From: Apostichopus japonicus
Lineage: Eukaryota > Echinodermata > Holothuroidea > Aspidochirotida > Stichopodidae
Direction: 5' to 3'
NCBI RefSeq assembly: GCF_037975245.1
Contig: NC_092562.1
Span: forward strand, 17,685,521-17,749,520
Length of the DNA: 64,000 nucleotides
Position numbers and translations under genes: made by a program. Every line of letters starts with the position of its first letter. Within the stretch, counting starts at the first letter, position 1. The notes under the pieces were generated by a model. That model ran no database searches. It was not told the origin of the DNA and worked only from the letters and a program-made list of their open reading frames with translations. Below are positions 1-9,262 of the stretch, one piece after another.

Positions 1-30
1 ATTAGTTAATCCACCTAATATCTCAGTCCA

Positions 31-60
31 TACAGTGGCGCGATGGCTTGGCGCACTGTA
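31..60 (+). other. Hairpin-forming inverted repeat in each monomer
   Basis: Bases 31-41 (TACAGTGGCGC) and 51-60 (GCGCACTGTA) are reverse complements except for one extra G in the left arm. They give a 10-bp stem with a single bulge and a 9-base loop GATGGCTTG. The inner GCGC/GCGC stem with a GG-containing 9-base loop is what a tRNA D-arm looks like; the outer TACAGT/ACTGTA pairing extends it well beyond a normal 4-bp D stem. The element recurs in almost every unit. Changes that break it are few: the five-base losses near 18,353, 19,492, 20,961 and 22,100, the eight-base loss near 44,836, and scattered substitutions. It could act as cruciform DNA or as RNA structure. No function is shown. Confidence 0.7.
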
Positions 61-104
61 CGAGCTGATGATCGAGACTCTCTTTTGCATCCGTGGTTCG
101 AACC
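36..104 (+). promoter_or_regulatory. tRNA-like module: A-box-like (36-46) and B-box-like (95-104) elements
   Basis: TGGCGCGATGG at 36-46 differs by one base from the TGGCGCAATGG start of some eukaryotic arginine tRNA genes and resembles the RNA polymerase III A box. GGTTCGAACC at 95-104 matches the B-box / T-loop core (GGTTCGANNC). The two are about 48 bp apart, longer than in an ordinary tRNA but within the range of intron-containing tRNAs or tRNA-like SINE heads. The D-stem pairs well. The T-stem pairs at only three of five positions, and no convincing anticodon arm or acceptor stem pairs, so this is not an intact tRNA gene. The B-box core is a palindrome, so it also reads on the minus strand, but no A box sits at the right place there. 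Descent from a tRNA-derived sequence is inference; promoter activity is unknown. Confidence 0.4.
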
Positions 105-134
105 CCGGGTGATGACGTCTTTTGCCGATGTTTT
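83..134 (+). terminator. T4 runs that could act as RNA polymerase III stops
   Basis: TTTT occurs at 83-86, between the A-box-like and B-box-like elements, at 120-123, about 16 bp past the B-box-like element, and at 131-134. Four Ts on the non-template strand are a minimal Pol III terminator. A transcript begun just upstream of the A-box-like element would therefore end after about 60, 100 or 110 bases. The internal run would be unfavourable for a full-length product. The short monomer loses one of the two downstream runs. This is a reading of simple motifs repeated in each unit, with no proof that the array is transcribed. Confidence 0.15.
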
Positions 135-165
135 ACAGCAAGTGCCTACACGGGGAGCTGTAAGT
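120..165 (+). other. Splice-like signals enclosing a 21-base segment
   Basis: A pyrimidine-rich stretch ending TTTTACAG (about 120-138) resembles a 3' splice site. It is followed by 21 bases (139-159) and then a perfect GTAAGT at 160-165, the consensus eukaryotic 5' splice site. YTNAY-type branch-point candidates such as CTAAT lie in the AT-rich lead of each unit. Thus each unit carries an acceptor-like and a donor-like signal in the right order to define a very short exon of seven codons. Such short motifs arise by chance, and nothing here shows splicing. No Sm-site-like element follows the GTAAGT at the spacing expected of a spliced-leader RNA gene. Confidence 0.15.
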
Positions 166-319
166 ATTAGTTAATCCACCTAATATCTCAGTCCATACAG
201 TGGAGCGATGGCTTGGCGCACTGTACGAGCTGATGATCGAGACTCTCTTTTGCATCCGTGGTTCGAACCCCGGGTGATGACGTCTTTTACAGCAAATGCC
301 TACACGGGGAGCTGTAAGT
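166..319 (+). repeat. Reference short monomer (S type, 154 bp)
   Basis: This unit equals the long monomer minus 11 bp: CGTCTTTTGCCGATCTTTTACAG becomes CGTCTTTTACAG in effect, with one TCTTTT and the five bases GCCGA removed. The deleted piece lies between two direct TCTTTT copies, as expected for replication slippage or recombination between them. Short units come in two kinds, with CAAATGCC (as here) or CAAGTGCC after the junction. CAAATG is nearly confined to short units. A 154-bp unit shifts frame by one relative to a 165-bp unit, which further argues against coding. This particular copy also has GGAGCG in place of GGCGCG in the hairpin. Short units recur through the array, rare in some left-hand blocks and about half of all units on the right. 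Confidence 0.93.
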
Positions 320-2915
320 ATTAGTTAATCCACCTAATAACTCAGTCCATACAGTGGCGCGATAGCTTGGCGCACTGTACGAGCTGATGATCGAGACTCT
401 CTTTTGCATCAGTGGTTCGAACCCCGGGTGATGACGTCTTTTGCCGATCTTTTACAGCAAGTGCCTACACGGGGAGCTGTAAGTATTAGTTAATCCACCT
501 AATATCTCAGTCCATACAGTGGCGCGATGGCTTGGCGCACTGTACGGGCTCATGATCGAGACTCTCTTTTGCATCCGTGGTTCGAACCCCGGGTGATGAC
601 GTCTTTTGCCGATCTTTTACAGCAAGTGCCTACACGGGGAGCTGTAAGTATTAGTTAATCCACCTAATATCTCAGTCCATACAGTGGCGCGATGGCTTGG
701 CGCACTGTACGATCTGATTATCGAGACTCTCTTTTGCATCCGTGGTTCGAACCCCGGGTGATGACGTCTTTTGCCGATCTTTTACAGCAAGTGCCTACAC
801 GGGGAGCTGTAAGTATTAGTTAATCCACCTAATATCTCAGTCCATACAGTGGCGCGATGGCTTGGCGCACTGTACGAGCTGATGATCGAGACTCTCTTTT
901 GCATCCGTGGTTCGAACCCCGGGTGATGACGTCTTTTACAGCAAGTGCCTACACGGGGAGCTGTAAGTATTAGTTAATCCACCTAATATCTCAGTCCATA
1001 CAGTGGCGCGATGGCTTGGCGCACTGTACGAGCTGATGATCGAGACTCTCTTTTGCATCCGTGGTTCGAACCCCGGGTGATGACGTCTTTTGCCGATCTT
1101 TTACAGCAAGTGCCTACACGGGAAGCTGTAAGTATTAGTTAATCCACCTAATATCTCAGTCCATACAGTGGCGCGATGGCTTGGCGCACTGTACGAGCTG
1201 ATGATCGAGACTCTCTTTTGCATCCGTGGTTCGAACCCCGGGTGATGACGTCTTTTACAGCAAATGCCTACACGGGGAGCTGTAAGTATTAGTTAATCCA
1301 CCTAATATCTCAGTCCATACAGTGGCGCGATGGCTTGGCGCACTGTACGAGCTGATGATCGAGACTCTCTTTTGCATCCGTGGTTCGAACCCCGGGTGAT
1401 GACGTCTTTTGCCGATCTTTTACAGCAAGTGCCTACACGGGGAGCTGTAAGTATTAGTTAATCCACCTAATATCTCAGTCCATACAGTGGCGCGATGGCT
1501 TGGCGTACTGTACGAGCTGATGATCGAGACTCTCTTTTGCATCCGTGGTTCGAACCCCGGGTGATGACGTCTTTTGCCGATCTTTTACAGCAAGTGCCTA
1601 CACGGGGAGCTGTAAGTATTAGTTAATCCACCTAATATCTCAGTCCATACAGTGGCGCGATGGCTTGGCGCACTGTACGAGCTGATGATCGAGACTCTCT
1701 TTTGCATCCGTGGTTCGAACCCCGGGTGATGACGTCTTTTGCCGATCTTTTACAGCAAGTGCCTACACGGGGAGCTGTAAGTATTAGTTAATCCACCTAA
1801 TATCTCAGTCCATACAGTGGCGCGATGGCTTGGCGCACTGTACGAGCTGATGATCGAGACTCTCTTTTGCATCCGTGGTTCGAACCCCGGGTGATGACGT
1901 CTTTTACAGCAAATGCCTACACGGGGAGCTGTAAGTATTAGTTAATCCACCTAATATCTCAGTCCATACGGTGGCGCGATGGCTTGGCGCACTGTACGAG
2001 CTGATGATCGAGACTCTCTTTTGCATCCGTGGTTCGAACCCCGGGTGATGACGTCTTTTGCCGATCTTTTACAGCAAGTGCCTACACGGGGAGCTGTAAG
2101 TATTAGTTAATCGACCTAATATCTCAGTCCATACAGTGGCGCGATGGCTTGGCGCACTGTACGAGCTGATTATCGAGACTCTCTTTTGCATCCGTGGTTC
2201 GAACCCCGGGTGATGACGTCTTTTGCCGATCTTTTACAGCAAGTGCCTACACGTGGAGCTGTAAGTATTAGTTAATCCACCTAATATCTCAGTCCATACA
2301 GTGGCGCGATGGCTTGGCGCACTGTACGAGCTGATGATCGAGACTCTCTTTTGCATCCGTGGTTCGAACCCCGGGTGATGACGTCTTTTACCGATCTTTT
2401 ACAGCAAGTGCCTACACGGGGAGCTGTAAGTATTAGTTAATCCACCTAATATCTCAGTCCATACAGTGGCGCGATGGCTTGGCGCACTGTACGAGCTGAT
2501 GATCGAGACTCTCTTTTGCATCCGTGGTTCTAACCCCGGGTGATGACGTCTTTTGCCGATCTTTTACAGCAAGTGCCTACACGTGGAGCTGTAAGTATTA
2601 GTTAATCCACCTAATATCTCAGTCCATACAGTGGCGCGATGGCTTGGCGCACTGTACGAGCTGATGATCGAGACTCTCTTTTGCATCCGTGGTTCGAACC
2701 CCGGGTGATGACGTCTTTTACAGCAAATGCCTACACGGGGAGCTGTAAGTATTAGTTAATCCACCTAATATCTCAGTCCATACAGTGGCGCGATGGCTTG
2801 GCGCACTGTACGAGCTGATTATCGAGACTCTCTTTTGCATCCGTGGTTCGAACCCCGGGTGATGACGTCTTTTGCCGATCTTTTACAGCAAGTGCCTACA
2901 CGGGGAGCTGTAAGT

Positions 2916-3080
2916 ATTAGTTAATCCACCTAATATCTCAGTCCATACAGTGGCGCGATGGCTTGGCGCACTGTACGAGCTGATGATCGAGACTCTCTTT
3001 TGCATCCGTGGTTCGAACCCCGGGTGATGACGTCTTCTGCCGATCATTTACAGCAAATGCCTACACGGGGAGCTGTAAGT
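2916..3080 (+). repeat. Hybrid monomer: long unit carrying the short-type CAAATG allele
   Basis: This 165-bp unit retains the 11 bp missing from short units, yet reads CAGCAAATGCC downstream, a base otherwise found almost only in 154-bp units. Its central segment also has two private changes, CTTCTGCC (about 3,034-3,041) and GATCATTT (about 3,042-3,049). It is either a precursor of the CAAATG short units or the product of exchange between a long and a short unit. The sequence alone does not decide between them. Confidence 0.6.
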
Positions 3081-4191
3081 ATTAGTTAATCCACCTAATA
3101 TCTCAGTCCATACAGAGGCGCGATGGCTTGGCGCACTGTACGAGCTGATGATCGAGACTCTCTTTTGCATCCGTGGTTCGAACCCCGGGTGATGACGTCT
3201 TTTGCCGATCTTTTACAGCAAGTGCCTACACGGGGAGCTGTAAGTATTAGTTAATCCACCTAATATCTCAGTCCATACAGTGGCGCGATGGCTTGGCGCA
3301 CTGTACGAGCTGATGATCGAGACTCTCTTTTGCATCCGTGGTTCGAACCCCGGGTGATGACGTCTTTTACAGCAAGTGCCTACACGGGGAGCTGTAAGTA
3401 TTAGTTAATCCACCTAATATCTCAGTCCATACAGTGGCGCGATGGCTTGGCGCACTGTACGAGCTGATGATCGAGACTCTCTTTTGCATCCGTGGTTCGA
3501 ACCCCGGGTGATGACGTCTTTTACAGCAAGTGCCTACAAGGGGAGCTGTAAGTATTAGTTAATCCACCTAATATCTCAGTCCATACAGTGGCGCGATGGC
3601 TTGGCGCACTGTACGAGCTGATGATCGAGACTCTCTTTTGCATCCGTGGTTCGAACCCCGGGTGATGACGTCTTTTGCCGATCTTTTACAGCAAGTGCCT
3701 ACACGAGAAGCTTTAAGTATTAGTTAATCCACCTAATATCTCAGTCCATACAGTGGCGCGATGGCTTGGCGCACTGTACGAGCTGATGATCGAGACTCTC
3801 TTTTGCATCCGTGGTTCGAACCCCGGGTGATGACGTCTTTTACAGCAAGTGCCTACACGGGGAGCTGTAAGTATTAGTTAATCCACCTAATATCTCAGTC
3901 CATACAGTGGCGCGATGGCTTGGCGCACTGTACGAGCTGATGATCGAGACTCTCTTTTGCATCCGTGGTTCGAACCCCGGGTGATGACGTCTTTTACAGC
4001 AAATGCCTACACGGGGAGCTGTAAGTATTAGTTAATCCACCTAATATCTCAGTCCATACAGTGGCGCGATGGCTTGGCGCACTGTACGAGCTGATGATCG
4101 AGACTCTCTTTTGCATCCGTGGTTCGAACCCCGGGTGATGACGTCTTTTGCCGATCTTTTACAGCAAGTGCCTACACGGGGAGCTGTAAGT

Positions 4192-5511
4192 ATTAGTTAA
4201 TCCACCTAATATCTCAGTCCATACAGTGGCGCGATGGCTTGGCGCACTGTACGAGCTGATGATCGAGACTCTCTTTTGCATCCGTGGTTCGAACCCCGGG
4301 TGATGACGTCTTTTGCCGATCTTTTACAGCAAGTGCCTACACGGGGAGCTGTAAGTATTAGTTAATCCACCTAATATCTCAGTCCATACAGTGGCGCGAT
4401 GGCTTGGCGCACTGTACGAGCTGATGATCGAGACTCTCTTTTGCATCCGTGGTTCGAACCCCGGGTGATGACGTCTTTTGCCGATCTTTTACAGCAAGTG
4501 CATACACGGGGAGCTGTAAGTATTAGTTAATCCACCTAATATCTCAGTCCATACAGTGGCGCGATGGCTTGGCGCACTGTACGAGCTGATGATCGAGACT
4601 CTCTTTTGCATCCGTGGTTCGAACCCCGGGTGATGACGTCTTTTGCCGATCTTTTACAGCAAGTGCCTACAAGGGGAGCTGTAAGTATTAGTTAATCCAC
4701 CTAATATCTCAGTCCATACAGTGGCGCGATGGCTTGGCGCACTGTGCGAGCTGATGATCGAGACTCTCTTTTGCATCCGTGGTTCGAACCCCGGGTGATG
4801 ACGTCTTTTACCGATCTTTTACAGCAAGTGCCTACACGGGGAGCTGTAAGTATTAGTTAATCCACCTAATATCTCAGTCCATACAGTGGCGCGATGGCTT
4901 GGCGCACTGTACGAGCTGATGATCGAGACTCTCTTTTGCATCCGTGGTTCGAACCCCGGGTGATGACGTCTTTTGCCGATCTTTTACAGCAAGTGCCTAC
5001 ACGGGGAGCTGTAAGTATTAGTTAATCCACCTAATATCTCAGTCCATACAGTGGCGCGATGGCTTGGCGCACTGTACGAGCTGATGATCGAGACTCTCTT
5101 TTGCATCCGTGGTTCGAACCCCGGGTGATGACGTCTTTTGCCGATCTTTTACAGCAAGTGCATACACGGGGAGCTGTAAGTATTAGTTAATCCACCTAAT
5201 ATCTCAGTCCATACAGTGGCGCGATGGCTTGGCGCACTGTACGAGCTGATGATCGAGACTCTCTTTTGCATCCGTGGTTCGAACCCCGGGTGATGACGTC
5301 TTTTGCCGATCTTTTACAGCAAGTGCCTACAAGGGGAGCTGTAAGTATTAGTTAATCCACCTAATATCTCAGTCCATACAGTGGCGCGATGGCTTGGCGC
5401 ACTGTGCGAGCTGATGATCGAGACTCTCTTTTGCATCCGTGGTTCGAACCCCGGGTGATGACGTCTTTTACCGATCTTTTACAGCAAGTGCCTACACGGG
5501 GAGCTGTAAGT
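4192..5511. repeat. HOR: two copies of a 660-bp, four-monomer block (all long)
   Basis: Copies 4,192-4,851 and 4,852-5,511 each hold four 165-bp units. The second unit has GTGCATACAC, the third CTACAAGG, and the fourth TGTGCGAG together with TTTTACCGATC. All four variants recur exactly 660 bp apart. No short unit is present. The unit at 5,512 is short where copy order would predict a long one, so the pattern ends there. This is the simplest HOR in the window and shows that the array grows by duplicating multi-unit blocks as well as single units. Confidence 0.88.
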
Positions 5512-7612
5512 ATTAGTTAATCCACCTAATATCTCAGTCCATACAGTGGCGCGATGGCTTGGCGCACTGTACGAGCTGATGATCGAGACTCTCTTTTGCA
5601 TCCGTGGTTCGAACCCCGGGTGATGACGTCTTTTACAGCAAATGCCTACACGGGGAGCTGTAAGTATTAGTTAATCCACCTAATATCTCAGTCCATACAG
5701 TGGCGCGATGGCTTGGCGCACTGTACGAGCTGATGATCGAGACTCTCTTTTGCATCCGTGGTTCGAACCCCGGGTGATGACGTCTTTTGCCGATCTTTTA
5801 CAGCAAGTGCCTAAACGGGGAGCTGTAAGTATTAGTTAATCCACCTAATATCTCAGTCCATACAGTGGCGCGATGGCTTGGCGTACTGTACGAGCTGATG
5901 ATCGAGACTCTCTTTTGCATCCGTGGTTCGAACCCCGGGTGATGACGTCTTTAGCCGATCTTTTACAGCAAGTGCCTACACGGGGAGCTGTAAGTATTAG
6001 TTAATCCACCTAATATCTCAGTCCATACAGTGGCGCGATGGCTTGGCGCACTGTACGAGCTGATGATCGAGACTCTCTTTTGCATCCGTGGTTCGAACCC
6101 CGGGTGATGACGTCTTTTGCCGATCTTTTACAGCAAGTGCCTACACGGGGAGCTGTAAGTATTAGTTAATCCACCTAATATCTCAGTCCATACAGTGGCG
6201 CGATGGCTTGGCGCACTGTACGAGCTGATGATCGAGACTCTCTTTTGCATCCGTGGTTCGAACCCCGGGTGATGACGTCTTTTGCCGATCTTTTACAGCA
6301 AGTGCCTACACGGGGAGCTGTAAGTATTAGTTAATCCACCTAATATCTCAGTCCATACAGTGGCGCGATGGCTTGGCGCACTGTACGAGCTGATGATCGA
6401 GACTCTCTTTTGCATCCGTGGTTCGAACCCCGGGTGATGACGTCTTTTGCCGATCTTTTACAGCAAGTGCCTACACGGGGAGCTGTAAGTATTAGTTAAT
6501 CCACCTAATATCTCAGTCCATACAGTGGCGCGATGGCTTGGCGCACTGTACGAGCTGATGATCGAGACTCTCTTTTGCATCCGTGGTTCGAACCCCGGGT
6601 GATGACGTCTTTTACAGCAAGTGCCTACACGGGGAGCTGTAAGTATTAGTTAATCCACCTAATATCTCAGTCCATACAGTGGCGCGATGGCTTGGCGCAC
6701 TGTACGAGCTGATGATCGAGACTCTCTTTTGCATCCGTGGTTCGAACCCCGGGTGATGACGTCTTTTGCCGATCTTTTACAGCAAGTGCCTAAACGGGGA
6801 GCTGTAAGTATTAGTTAATCCACCTAATATCTCAGTCCATACAGTGGCGCGATGGCTTGGCGTACTGTACGAGCTGATAATCGAGACTCTCTTTTGCATC
6901 CGTGGTTCGAACCCCGGGTGATGACGTCTTTTGCCGATCTTTTACAGCAAGTGCCTACACGGGGAGCTGTAAGTATTAGTTAATCCACCTAATATCTCAG
7001 TCCATACAGTGGCGCGATGGCTTGGCGCACTGTACGAGCTGATGATCGAGACTCTCTTTTGCATCCGTGGTTCGAACCCCGGGTGATGACGTCTTTTGCC
7101 GATCTTTTACAGCAAGTGCCTACACGGGGAGCTGTAAGTATTAGTTAATCCACCTAATATCTCAGTCCATACAGTGGCGCGATGGCTTGGCGCACTGTAC
7201 GAGCTGATGATCGAGACTCTCTTTTGCATCCGTGGTTCGAACCCCGGGTGATGACGTCTTTTACAGCAAATGCCTACACGGGGAGCTGTAAGTATTAGTT
7301 AATCCACCTAATATCTCAGTCCATACAGTGGCGCGATGGCTTGGCGCACTGTACGAGCTGATGATCGAGACTCTCTTTTGCATCCGTGGTTCGAACCTCG
7401 GGTGATGACGTCTTTTACAGCAAATGCCTACACGGGGAGCTGTAAGTATTAGTTAATCCACCTAATATCTCAGTCCATACAGTGGCGCGATGGCTTGGCG
7501 CACTGTACGAGCTGATGATCGAGACTCTCTTTTGCATCCGTGGTTCGAACCCCGGGTGATGACGTCTTTTGCCGATCTTTTACAGCAAGTGCCTAAACGG
7601 GGAGCTGTAAGT

Positions 7613-9262
7613 ATTAGTTAATCCACCTAATATCTCAGTCCATACAGTGGCGCGATGGCTTGGCGCACTGTACGAGCTGATGATCGAGACTCTCTTTTGC
7701 ATCCGTGGTTCGAACCCCGGGTGATGACGTCTTTTGCCGATCTTTTACAGCAAGTGCCTACACGGGGAGCTGTAAGTATTAGTTAATCCACCTAATATCT
7801 CAGTCCATACAGTGGCGCGATGGCTTGGCGCACTGTACGAGCTGATGATCGAGACTCTCTTTTGCATCCGTGGTTCGAACCCCGGGTGATGACGTCTTTT
7901 GCCTATCTTTTACAGCAAGTGCCTACACGGGGAGCTGTAAGTATTAGTTAATCCACCTAATATCTCAGTCCATACAGTGGCGCGATGGCTTGGCGCACTG
8001 TACGAGCTGATGATCGAGACTCTCTTTTGCATCCGTGGTTCGAACCCCGGGTGATGACGTCTTTTGCCGATCTTTTACAGCAAGTGCCTACACGGGGAGC
8101 TGTAAGTATTAGTTAATCCACCTAATATCTCAGTCCATACAGTGGCGCGATGGCTTGGCGCACTGTACGAGCTGATGATCGAGACTCTCTTTTGCATCCG
8201 TGGTTCGAACCCCGGGTGATGACGTCTTTTGCCGATCTTTTACAGCAAGTGCCTACACGGGGAGCTGTAAGTATTAGTTAATCCACCTAATATCTCAGTC
8301 CATACAGTGGCGCGATGGCTTGGCGCACTGTACGAACTGATGATCGAGACTCTCTTTTGCATCCGTGGTTCGAACCCCGGGTGATGACGTCTTTTGCCGA
8401 TGTTTTACAGCAAGTGCCTACACGGGGAGCTGTAAGTATTAGTTAATCCACCTAATATCTCAGTCCATACAGTGGCGCGATGGCTTGGCGCACTGTACGA
8501 GCTGATGATCGAGACTCTCTTTTGCATCCGTGGTTCGAACCCCGGGTGATGACGTCTTTTGCCGATCTTTTACAGCAAGTGCCTACACGGGGAGCTGTAA
8601 GTATTAGTTAATCCACCTAATATCTCAGTCCATACAGTGGCGCGATGGCTTGGCGCACTGTACGAGCTGATGATCGAGACTCTCTTTTGCATCCGTGGTT
8701 CGAACCCCGGGTGATGACGTCTTTTGCCTATCTTTTACAGCAAGTGCCTACACGGGGAGCTGTAAGTATTAGTTAATCCACCTAATATCTCAGTCCATAC
8801 AGTGGCGCGATGGCTTGGCGCACTGTACGAGCTGATGATCGAGACTCTCTTTTGCATCCGTGGTTCGAACCCCGGGTGATGACGTCTTTTGCCGATCTTT
8901 TACAGCAAGTGCCTACACGGGGAGCTGTAAGTATTAGTTAATCCACCTAATATCTCAGTCCATACAGTGGCGCGATGGCTTGGCGCACTGTACGAGCTGA
9001 TGATCGAGACTCTCTTTTGCATCCGTGGTTCGAACCCCGGGTGATGACGTCTTTTGCCGATCTTTTACAGCAAGTGCCTACACGGGGAGCTGTAAGTATT
9101 AGTTAATCCACCTAATATCTCAGTCCATACAGTGGCGCGATGGCTTGGCGCACTGTACGAGCTGATGATCGAGACTCTCTTTTGCATCCGTGGTTCGAAC
9201 CCCGGGTGATGACGTCTTTTGCCGATGTTTTACAGCAAGTGCCTACACGGGGAGCTGTAAGT
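7613..9262. repeat. HOR: two copies of an 825-bp, five-monomer block (all long)
   Basis: Copies 7,613-8,437 and 8,438-9,262 consist of ten consecutive 165-bp units with no short form. GCCTATCTTT recurs at 7,901 and 8,726, and GATGTTTT at 8,399 and 9,224, both 825 bp apart. Copy 1 has a private CGAACTG at about 8,334 that copy 2 lacks. That CGAACTG plus GATGTTTT combination appears again in one unit near 12,865-12,935, so the block, or part of it, was also copied to the right. Confidence 0.85.

Larger units (their letters stand above)
1..165 (+). repeat. Reference long monomer (L type, 165 bp)
   Basis: The first unit serves as the map. Bases 1-30 are AT-rich. Bases 31-60 form an inverted repeat. 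Bases 83-86 are TTTT. Bases 95-104 are the palindrome GGTTCGAACC, followed by CCCGGG (104-109) and GACGTC (114-119). TCTTTT occurs around 118-123 and again, as TGTTTT here and TCTTTT in most units, around 129-134, with five bases between. CAG lies at 136-138 and GTAAGT at 160-165. By count the consensus is about 50% GC with 11 CpG. At 165 bp the unit keeps reading frame from copy to copy, but all frames are closed by stops in ordinary units, so it is not a coding repeat. The length is close to DNA protected by a nucleosome plus linker histone (known for chromatosomes); the connection is inference. Confidence 0.95.

Noticed and set aside
36-104. Tandem functional tRNA genes
   Set aside because: The acceptor ends do not pair, no anticodon arm can be drawn, the T-stem has mismatches, the A-box-like element lacks the conserved A at position 14, and a T4 run interrupts the would-be gene.
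97-110. CENP-B box in TTCGAACCCCGGGT
   Set aside because: TTCG and CGGG are present, but five bases separate them instead of seven and the conserved central A is missing, so the pattern does not fit.
111-121. cAMP-response-element-like TGACGTC in each unit
   Set aside because: It matches seven of eight bases of the palindrome (TGACGTCT), but such a short match in a satellite has no supporting context.
1-165. Tandem 5S rRNA or spliced-leader RNA genes
   Set aside because: The monomer does not resemble 5S rRNA as I know it. For a spliced leader, the GTAAGT donor is present but no convincing Sm-binding site follows it.
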